DNA of 64,000 bases from Lomentospora prolificans (lineage: Eukaryota > Ascomycota > Sordariomycetes > Microascales > Microascaceae): positions 5,135,501 through 5,199,500 of the forward strand of contig JARFXM010000009.1 in assembly GCA_029532625.1 (NCBI GenBank), read 5' to 3'. The notes beneath the pieces were generated by a model. The model was given only the letters and a program-made list of their open reading frames with translations, was not told where the DNA came from and ran no database searches. The position numbers and the translations under genes were made by a program. Below are positions 55,320-64,000 of this stretch, in pieces (the stretch's first letter is position 1; every line of letters begins with the position of its first letter).

Positions 55320-56402
55320 TCAGTCTCGGTAACCAACCAAACCTTGCCTTAACCACTCGGGCACAAATGCCTTAACCTTGACGACTTTTCCATCGGCTGC
55401 GTCTACTTTGAATTCGGTGTCGGGAGTGAACGTCGCGTTGACCGGCATGTCTGGCGGGTGAGGAGGGATGACATCCGTCATTGCTGATAGCCTGCAGACC
55501 GCAAGTCCAACATTGCCGATGCCCGCTATCCACTTTCCAGGCTTCCTGTCTCGTCTGCTGGCCTTCTCGCCTTCCTTTCGGATCTTGTCAATCGCGGAGT
55601 CGTTAGGTATGTCCACTGCCGATACGGCGTCTTCGGGTTTGTATTCGAGGATCTCTGGTGTTGGCCCCTCATAAAGCATACAGGGGAGGACTCGCTTGTG
55701 AACGATGCCGAGATACTTTGTTCGCGCCTGTAGCTCCTGGCCGACATAGCAACCTTTTTGGAAATTGACACCACCGAGAAGCTCCATGTTGTATTCAAGC
55801 GGAAGAGCGTGGTCCATGGGGATTTCATCCTGACTCTCAGCGACACCGTGGAGATATCTCCGTAGTCGATATGAGTCCTCGCTGACTTCGTCTAAATCCA
55901 CTGCTGGCAACTGGTCACCTTTAGCAAGTAGCCGATATCCTAGAGCGGCTAAACGTGGGTCCTGGGAGAGCATCTCGGCCTCCGTGGTCTTGCTCTCAAG
56001 CGTCGGTATCGCCTGCCCCTTGTTGTCGTCCCACAGATGATAAACGGTGAGCTCATCTGGCTCCACAGCTCTCATCGCAAACTTTGCCCGAAGCTTATAA
56101 AATTTGAGCTTCTTCATCAGCTTCGTCGCCTCATTTCCATCTACCTCGACCAAGTAATCCGGCATGGCCTGGCTGGGATCCTGCGGCGGTCGCGGATACA
56201 CAAGAATGTCATGCTGGACCCTTCCTTGGGGGGTAAAGAGGCCCGAGTAGGAAGGACCACTTTGGGAGATGAGTTTGCCATCACGAGTCAGGATGGCGGC
56301 GGACATCATGCCCTGTAGGAACTTGGCGGCGTCGGGGCCGGAGAGGGAGAGAAGGCGCCGTGAAAGGCGAGCTATACCCGCCCCTGCGTTCTGCACTGTC
56401 AT
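55320..56402 (-). CDS. iba57: Iba57/Caf17 mitochondrial iron-sulfur assembly factor
   Basis: A 360-residue frame from ATG at 56402. The fold is folate-binding GcvT-like: SRRLLSLSGPDAAKFLQG at the N-terminus, GLFTPQGRVQHD, PLEYNMELLGGVNFQ and the family signature KGCYVGQELQART with Cys218, the conserved cysteine. Family knowledge: Iba57 works with Isa1/Isa2 in the mitochondrial matrix to build [4Fe-4S] clusters for aconitase-type enzymes and lipoate synthase. The start begins almost directly at the fold, without an obvious presequence. Upstream the frame is open only to TAA at 56444-56442, with a CAG acceptor at about 56438-56436, so an upstream exon carrying the targeting signal may exist; I could not define it. 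Confidence 0.9.
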   Translation of the reverse strand: MTVQNAGAGIARLSRRLLSLSGPDAAKFLQGMMSAAILTRDGKLISQSGPSYSGLFTPQGRVQHDILVYPRPPQDPSQAMPDYLVEVDGNEATKLMKKLKFYKLRAKFAMRAVEPDELTVYHLWDDNKGQAIPTLESKTTEAEMLSQDPRLAALGYRLLAKGDQLPAVDLDEVSEDSYRLRRYLHGVAESQDEIPMDHALPLEYNMELLGGVNFQKGCYVGQELQARTKYLGIVHKRVLPCMLYEGPTPEILEYKPEDAVSAVDIPNDSAIDKIRKEGEKASRRDRKPGKWIAGIGNVGLAVCRLSAMTDVIPPHPPDMPVNATFTPDTEFKVDAADGKVVKVKAFVPEWLRQGLVGYRD

Positions 56403-59400
56403 GTTTGGTCCATACACACCGCAAGCCTTGGTGAACTGGGTTTAGACCTCGTATGAAGTGGTGAAAGGTTTGGCGTTGATGATTGGCGAGCAATTGCGAT
56501 GGTAATGTTGTGGAGCACTTCAATGTCGAGTGCTTCGTCAGCAAGTTTCGAGGTATTGATGACTACATTTTTCTGGTGATCTTGGCTCGTATGGTCCGAG
56601 CGTCAGAGATCTTGACCTTTGTCAAGTCCAGCTTCGTAGAGTTCCCCACAGGTTTTTCATTCACCTGCACCGACAAGATTACATACATGGCTACAGCGCG
56701 CTATCTGCTATTCGGGTATAGGAGCGCCCTTCCAGAACTACTACTGCAAGCAATAACGATCTTTGTTCGCGATGGGTCGCCGGAGATCTAGCGGCAACTG
56801 TGCTTTCCCGAATCCCGTACAGACCCCGCGATTCCTCCCTCAGTGCCAACAGAACTTCCCCACTATTCACACCCGCTGGCCTAGCTGGCTTCTCTTCTCG
56901 CAGGGACCAAGATCTAATGCCCGCAAAAATACTATTGTCAAAGTTCCTTGCGTGATCGGTACAAATAAAACGAACGAATGTAGTAGAGATTACCAGCGCT
57001 AGATGAGCTGCATATGCCATACTTTCCAACTGAAGTCAGTTGACAAGACTCTGCCCAAAGTGAAGGGCTGAGCCCCACGAGCTTTGGCCCTATGTCCGAC
57101 TGCCAGCAACAGGATTTCGGGGAGCGACACCCCTCAGGCGCTGCTCAGCCTTTCTCTGTGGAGTCCCGTACCCGGCAACCCGAAAGCGAAACCCGCAGGG
57201 AGTTTGCAGTGACTCGGCCGAGGCATTGATATTGGTTGTCCCCAAGTTGGTGGCCTTGGGCAGCTTATCCTGTCCCCGATCCTTCTTACACTTTGGCGAT
57301 AATCGATAGCACCGTTCCCGTATCATGTGGCCCCTCGGTACTTTATCGCACTCCCTCACCATCTTTCGCGAACAATGTAGGATCTTGTGCCACCCCCAAG
57401 TTGCCCTTTTTCAAGCATGACGGATATGTGTCTCAGCCCAGGGGGTCTGATCAAAGCTCCCAGATGACAATTCTAGCCATTCATTTATGTCCAACATTCC
57501 TACTATCATGTGGTTCTCAGTCAAGAATTCCTAGCAAAAAAAGAGGTAACTAGATCTTAATATTAGATCACGCCCTTTCAGAGCTGTCCCCACACTTGCA
57601 CAGACCGGGCTATGGACAATGCAGACACGAGTGGTCCCCTCTGATCCGGCCCTCCGGAGGGTACGGCATCCAAAATAGAGACCGAGGCTCCAGTTTCCTT
57701 GCCGATCGAAGGCCTTGCTTGACTCAGTGCTGCGGTTCTGGCCCGCGGTAACTCCCGCGTCTCTCTTCCCCTTTACCCCTCTACCTAATCCTGCCAAGAA
57801 GTGCCTTGCTCTCTGAGGGTCTCGTCATTGCCAACAAAATACCAAGCCAAACGGACCTCTACAGCTAAACAGGAAGGATCTCGGTAACGCAATCGTGACT
57901 GGATAATTGCCTTGTGAATTCTACTCGACCCCGCTATTTGTGCCCGTGTTTCATATCTTGGGTGACAGATTCCCTTGGACGCGCGCGATGCCGCCAATAG
58001 TAGGTTGCCAGCGTGGACGGCCGGCGTGACGGCCTCTACTTGCAACTGACAAAACCAGCCCAAGGCGGACCGGGCCCCTTGCTTATTGTGCCCGACAAGA
58101 AACCTGGGCCGGCCTGGTGGTGGAAGGGTCTCGGCAAAGTGGTGGGCACCCTGCTGTGGTTGTACCTGGGTCCCACTGGCCCAGGTCGATCGTTACCAAC
58201 ACTCCCCTCCCCACTCTCTCGGTCCCCCTTCAATTCCGTTCTCGCTTTTGGCCGCCTAGAAACAGCGCGGTCTTCAGAATTGCAAGCGCTTAATACTTCG
58301 TAGATTGTTTTGGGCGTTGCACAGCTCATCTAGACTTACATCTGTAGAACCAGCCAAATAACTAGTTTTAAGGAGCTGCATCAAACCGCATCACGTGTGC
58401 TAGGCGCAGCCCCCTTTCTCTCTTTTAACTCATCTAGCGAATGTATCCGGCCTGTTGTACATGCAATAGCGCAATTCACACAAAGCCAGTCGTCTCCTCG
58501 CGCTCACCGCTCTGGGTCACTACTGTAAACCCGCCCTTCAGAGCCCTCGGGAAGCGCGAAAAGGCGGAGCGAGGAGTTTCCCAGCTCGGCCTAGCCCACC
58601 CATCAACTTAACGTACCCCTCATCAGTCACTGCAAGCTTTGTGCAGGGCCAGGGAGTGCTGGCTGCTACCAGCTTTGCCCTAGTATATCGCTGACTTGCA
58701 TAAGCTGGATGCGAATTTTATGCGAGGGACAGTGGCTCTCTTGTTCACTTCGGGCATGGTCGCCGTGCCGACTTTTTCCTCTTCTGGGGCAGCGAAGCCC
58801 TGAATTGCACGATGGGCCAGTAGAGACGGCCCCGAAAGCCGCCGAATCTCTTCCCCGAAGGTTTGGTTTCGGCGCGATATGATTCATCGACAGACTGGCC
58901 GAAGGAAAGGGGCCGAGATGCAACGTGCCCACCAAGCCCCCAGCCTCGGGGCCGCAGCGCAACACAGATCGCGGATATTGTTGAGCTGATGACTGCGTCC
59001 GCCAGCCATTCCATGTTCGGGTGGGAAATCTTGGTAGTAGGGGGGGTGTGTTATCCTCAGGCACAGAGATTTCAAATCAACCGCCTAGCAAATACCGTCG
59101 AGAAATGTACCACCCGTAAGGCCAGCCAACAAGGTCTCCCTGCTTGTTTATTAATTAATGTAGCACATTTGTCAGGGAGCTGACAACATCGTCGAGATTG
59201 GTGGCCCCCATTGCACAAATCTGTCATCGGGGTTACCGCTGACAATTAATCAGTTCCTCTCTGCGTATCTATCCGTCGATCTCCAATAGCCCCCGAGTAA
59301 CCTTGGTGTAACTCAAGTTGGGAACGTCATATCTCCGAGCGGCCTCTAATCACCGGTATCTCCTGCCTTTTGCTTATCGCTTGTCACTTGGGAGCCCTAT

Positions 59401-61174
59401 ACCGGACCAAGCACACGCCGTTACCAAAATCACAATTTGTTGACCCTATTGCCAAGATAGAAAAGAGAATACCTTCGTAGAAGGACGGGAAATACGAATG
59501 GTCTACGTACTCTTCCTCGGAAGGGACCTTGCTGGACCGGTTGCCGGGCTTCGTTCAACAGGACCTGATCCCGGCCGAGGCCCCGCTTGCACGGTATGCG
59601 AGAACCCGACCACCTGACCCTGCCGACATTTACTTTACGCGTAAATCACAACAGAATCCTTCTTGTGCTCCACCCTGAACGCGGAAAGCCCACCGTGCTT
59701 CAGCTCGCACTAGAGCGTTTATTGCTAAATTCGAAATCAACGCCCTTTCAACCCCTAGCGCACGGCTTGACTCGAGATCAAGTGGCCCCGAAAACTCGGT
59801 AGCGACAGGACCTGGAACTGGAAAGGATTAACAGACGTAGGGATGAGAGAGTCAGGAGATCACAAACTTTCATGAACCATAAAGGATCCCTTGCGAAGGA
59901 ATGGGAAAAAGAATAAAACTTGCCGGGCCCACAATCACGACATCGTGGAATGCCGCCGGATTCGGTCTAACGAATGGAGACACGGTTGGGCGGAAAAGCG
60001 TAAGCTCGGCTTTGGCTCCACTACGTTTGCCGCTCGTACAGAGTTTCAAGAGGCAACATAACAAGAAGTGATTGCGTGAATGCGAAATAGAGTAACTGGC
60101 TACTTCTAATTGCAGAGCTAGCTTATACGTTGGAACCGCCTAGAAAACTGGTAAACGTGACATGCAGGGTGGAAGAGAAAAAAAAAAGTTGAACGAAAAA
60201 AAGTGGGGGTGTTGGTTAATACAGGCACACCTGCCGTTGGTTTGGCTCGGATCGACAAAGACAGGGAAGAACAAGCAGAAAAAGAGGTGGGGTGGGTTCA
60301 CCTTCATCCCGGTCGGGAAGGAAGTTCGGCCTGGCGGGGTTTCTAAGTGAGTCAAACACCGACTGACCGATATCGCCAAACCAAGCAAGCCTCCGACCAG
60401 ACCCTGGTCTAGGAAAAGCATTTTTCGAGGGTCGCGATCGGGAAGTCGTTTCGCCTCGGCCAAATGGGTTCGGGATAGGAAAGTGGTACTGGGTGTGAAG
60501 AGATATTTCCATCCAATTGTTCGTGAGAATTGTCACATTTAAAGAGGTCTCGATTTTATGGATGAGACAAGCAGAGCGAGTAGTATTTTGCAGTTTGTAT
60601 TATGATCAATTGTTTGGAATTCAGGTGCCTTCCGGCGACGAGAGCTTATAGTAGAGCCACAAAATAATGGATTACACCCACGAGTAGACTGCCACGACAG
60701 TTCATCAAAAGTTTGGTTCGCTGCCTGAATGCGGGGTTCTGATACCCCCAAAACACAGCGGTGCCTCTTCCCTTGTTCTCAATGCCCGGTTCCATCCATG
60801 TAGAAAACAAAAGAAAAAAGAGAATAAACTTTCGTCTGCGCTTGGAAGTAACTCCAGAGTGGTGGTCGTCCTGTTTATCCCGTCCCCAAGGCGTCTTGGT
60901 ACTGAGAAGAGAGAAGATCCATTCAATGGATATCGTATATATTATATGTAGGAAATGCCGATGCCGTTAATCAATAAAAATCACATTTTTTCTGGGTTAT
61001 AAAGCCGATGCAAATGCTGCTGGTTACTTTTTTTGTGGTATTTTTAAACGCCTTGCCCATGCCGAGGTATAATCGCTCATGCCCAATTGTTGTTAAAGGG
61101 AAAATAATTCGAAAGAGAATACAAGAGAAGAAGAGTAAGAATCATCAGGTCGTATCGCGTCGAATATGCTTGAT
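56403..61174. other. 4.8-kb gene-free interval
   Basis: Sequence of moderate GC with frequent stops in all frames. It contains the IBA57 upstream region (left) and the 3' side of the acidic-protein gene (right). No domain, tRNA or transposon feature could be supported; a short A-rich tract lies at about 60177-60200. Confidence 0.5.
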
Positions 61175-61933
61175 TTAGCAAATCGGTATCGCTGATACGA
61201 GTCTCGCGGGATTCCTTGCGGGTACGTAGAATCCTTGAGAATAGAATGATGACTCTTGCTGGTGGAGTTCTTCTTGTGTCTCCTTCTCCGAGAAGGTGAG
61301 CACAGCTGTGGGCGGCGAAGGGGGCATCGTCTCTTCTTCAGAGGTATCCGAGTCGTCGTCGAGCTCGGGCGGCGTGCTGTGGGAAGGTGTGCGGACAAGG
61401 CCGAGGTCGGCGAAATCTTCATCCTCGTTCATGTCGTCGTCGTACTCTTCTATCCTACTGACGGGGGCATCGGGGACTGGTACACGGCGGAAGGAAACAA
61501 TATCGGCCATCTCGACGTCGTCATCTTCGTGGACGTCACAGTCGGACTCGTCTGAGGAAGAGTCGGAATCTGAGTCGGAGTTCCAGTCCTCGTCGGGCAC
61601 CTCGATGATGGTGTCTTCGTAGTCAATGTCCTCCTGTTCTTGCTTGGAAGCGCCGCGGACGGATTGGTTGAACCAGCTCTCCTGCTCACGCTCAGCATCG
61701 GCAAGCTCGAGCATCAAGCAGTCGAGGAGGTTAGCATGTCCAACAAGGAGGCGGAGGTTGTGGTCGGAGCGGGAAGCTTCCTTGGCGAGCTTCGCCCTCG
61801 CCTTGTGGGCGAGGTAGTAAGTCTGGGTGATGGACATAGTCTTTTTCTTTAAAGAGAAAGGAGTATAGGCGGGAGAGGCCGGAGCCGGGCGAGAAGGATG
61901 TAAGGGGGAAGAATTGATTGTAGCTGTAGTCAT
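61175..61933 (-). CDS. Acidic conserved-looking protein of unknown function
   Basis: A single-exon 252-residue frame; the first ATG is at 61933, and a second in-frame ATG at codon 33 starts directly before the conserved-looking block. That block, about residues 34-95 (TQTYYLAHKARAKLAKEA, then LRLLVGHANLLDCLMLELADAEREQE), is predicted helical and is followed by a very acidic Asp/Ser/Glu region (WNSDSDSDSSSDESD) with many casein-kinase-2-type sites, a proline-rich stretch and a C-terminal SSFYSQGFYVPARNPARLVSAIP. The helical block reminds me of fungal Ecm13-type proteins, but I cannot verify this from memory. No signal peptide or membrane segment is present, so the protein is probably nuclear or cytosolic. 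Confidence 0.75.
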   Translation of the reverse strand: MTTATINSSPLHPSRPAPASPAYTPFSLKKKTMSITQTYYLAHKARAKLAKEASRSDHNLRLLVGHANLLDCLMLELADAEREQESWFNQSVRGASKQEQEDIDYEDTIIEVPDEDWNSDSDSDSSSDESDCDVHEDDDVEMADIVSFRRVPVPDAPVSRIEEYDDDMNEDEDFADLGLVRTPSHSTPPELDDDSDTSEEETMPPSPPTAVLTFSEKETQEELHQQESSFYSQGFYVPARNPARLVSAIPIC

Positions 61934-64000
61934 CTTGAGAGAGGAGAGAGAAGAAGAAAATTTGGTAGAGATGAAGTATTGCTAAGGGGTGGTTTTGTAT
62001 CGTAACAAAAATGTTCTAAGATTCAGAGATAATGACGAGCCCAGTCGAATTTGCTGTGTGAGTCAAGGCAACAGAGACCGATCCCGGCTAGACAGGGGTG
62101 GGTTGGTGCGGTGAAGATAGTGGAGGTGGTTCTGCCTAGCGCTAATCGAGGGGACGGTGTACTGCTGTAGGAGGCGATAGGTGATAACAGTGGTACTGTG
62201 GCTCTGTGCGTTTTATCCCCGTGGTTAAATTTGCTGCTGGCTGGTAGGCAGAAGCTGTAGGAGTCAAGGGCAACCGAGTGGATAGCGAGTTAGGGGTCAA
62301 GATTGGAGCTGTGCCCGTATGTGCCTTCAGGCTGCGAGATTATTTAGATTCCGTTGCAGTGTGAGGGTAATTGGGAGAGATCAAGATTGGACTAGCGATC
62401 TAGAGTCGGTATTGTTGGGCTGTTGGACTTTGTAGGAAGATGAAGGAATCACGCTAGGAAGTGAGAGGTCAAGTGAGAAGGCCGGTGGGATCGTGGGGAA
62501 GGTGAATCTTTTTGTATTCCAAGTATTCACTCTTGCTCCGCCAGTTTTCTTAAGTCCTAAGGGCGGATACAACAATGATAATAATCCCTCGTGGACTTGT
62601 GTGTTTGGATTGTAATCATGTGTGCGAACTTTGTGCTGTCTGGTCTCCGGCCCCGACTTTTCGGGGTGGCAGGAACCTGCTAGGGGGTGTGTCGTCAAGA
62701 GCGGAAAGGGCAGAAGTAGAAAAGGGAGGGGTGTGAGATTGGCGGAGTTGGAGGTGGGGCGTGGGCAAGAGAGCGGGATTGGAGATTTCTCGAGTCCGCG
62801 CGAGCAGGACTGGTAGCAAAGTCCGCAAAAGGCAAGTTTTGGTAAGTCCGAGGCGTCCGTAAACTGCGACAAGACAGCACAAGGTCAACATGACAGTGAC
62901 AGTCAATGTGAACCCTGGGGTTGGGTTCCTCTCAGGTAGATGGGGCCAAGCCTCCTCAGCTCCGTGCCTCAGTTGCCTCAGGATTCTAGGTACGGAACCC
63001 ACGGTTCCACTCCCATTGGTACAACGCAGATACCTTGGTGCCTGGGCACTTACACCCGCGGCCTTTCGCACACGTGGACCCTACGAACTGGGATTCCTTC
63101 GTCTTGCTCGCTTTCCTTGCTGGCGTTTTCTTTCGCACTCTCGCACTCGGGTCACTCGCACAAAACGAAACCTCACCTACGTAGCCCCCCATCATTGACG
63201 AGAGAAGCAGAACAGCAGAGATACAACCGGGTGGGCTTTCCCATGACTAGCCAAGATGTCCCGCGCCCGGTCGGTGACGAAATCCCGAATCCGAACAAGC
63301 CTCCAATTTCTTTTCCTTCTTTGGTGCGCCCTTGTAAAATTCGTAGGAAAGCGAAGTACCAAGATGGCCGGGATCATTTGGCTGCAACTTGACGTCCCTT
63401 TCCTTAATAATTCTAAAGCATCGTCGTCGGGGTTTAGAAATCAATTGTCTCCGCTTCCGCGAATGTACGCCTGATTCCTAATCAGCCCGGATTGTTTTTA
63501 ATCTGAGGGCACAAAAAATCTCCGCGATAAGCTCCCTAATTTACATGCATCCATTGCGTACATTCGCTCAGCACCATCCTGGGTCTTTTCGACATCCCGG
63601 TTCACGCCAAAGAGTTGTTGATTGTTGCTGGGAAGAAAGATTGAATGGTGGACTTGTGGGCGGAGTTCCTATCCATCCTCATTTTTCTCAGACGGCCATG
63701 CAATTTACTAGCCACATGCCATAATTACAGTGACACGATGGCCTTGCACCCTTCGACTGCCTGGCGACCAATGTCTCCATCAGCCCATGCCGTCGGCAAT
63801 GCAAAGATACTCTCAGAATCCCCTTTTATTCAAGCATTGTACCTTTGTAGCTCATAGGAAAAGGCGAGGTGTGCGCGTAATAAAGGCATTGAGCCATTCG
63901 ACATCATCTTAAGCCACCCATGATGAGCGCCTGCGAAGGTAAAAGTGAAATGCTATTGCTCATGTTAAGCTTGGAAGCTCTGTGTAAGCTCTGAACCTGA
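61934..64000. other. Right-end region upstream of the acidic-protein gene
   Basis: Begins with the promoter/leader of the gene at 61933 (G/T-rich on the plus strand, hence C/A-rich on its own strand). Beyond about 62400 only short, unsupported open frames occur. No gene was recognised up to the window end. Confidence 0.5.

Noticed and set aside
37840..56402. Secondary-metabolite or detoxification gene cluster (ABC, hydrolase, ALDH, MFS)
   Set aside because: No backbone synthase (PKS, NRPS, terpene) is present, the genes are dominated by housekeeping functions on mixed strands, and the ABC copy is dead.
1..64000. CRISPR arrays, integrons, phage or bacterial operons
   Set aside because: No direct-repeat/spacer arrays or ribosome-binding-site operons; all supported genes are intron-bearing fungal families.

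Overview
The window reads as nuclear DNA of a filamentous ascomycete (Pezizomycotina, probably Sordariomycetes or Leotiomycetes; the class is an inference). The evidence is short GT-AG introns of about 50-125 bp with CTAAC-type branch sites, pyrimidine-rich leaders, and fungal families on both strands (Ypp1, Rix1, Sec12, Phs1, Iba57, a DUF5672 pair). Nothing prokaryotic, viral or organellar was seen. Exon joins were worked out by hand from reading phase, splice sites and family motifs.

Left part (1-24.5 kb): an MFS alpha-glucoside/sugar transporter (+), an M18 aspartyl aminopeptidase (+), and two DUF5672 predicted glycosyltransferases facing away from each other across 4.8 kb (one -, one +). 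These are followed by Sec12, the ER exchange factor for Sar1 (-), a mitochondrial-type aldehyde dehydrogenase (-), and a large bZIP transcription factor whose 5' end is unresolved (-).

Middle (24.8-37.8 kb): about 13 kb with no convincing complete gene. It holds possible lost 5' exons of the bZIP gene and a decayed tRNA-like sequence.

Right part (37.8-64 kb): an SMP-30/gluconolactonase-type enzyme (+), Ypp1 of the Stt4 PI4-kinase complex (-), Rix1 of the 60S biogenesis machinery (+), a degenerate WW-domain protein (-), tRNA-Arg(ACG) (-), an internally deleted and frameshifted ABCC transporter pseudogene (-), a J-domain protein (+), a DUF676-like serine hydrolase (+), Phs1 3-hydroxyacyl-CoA dehydratase (-), Iba57 (-), a 4.8-kb gene-free stretch, and an acidic conserved-looking protein of unknown function (-).

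The genes are mostly independent housekeeping functions rather than a pathway or secondary-metabolite cluster. The most unusual points are the DUF5672 pair (one with a KEKE tail interrupted by an in-frame TGA), the dissectable ABC transporter relic, a stop-free 57-bp intron in the ALDH gene, and the large gene-poor interval. No convincing new multi-gene system was found.
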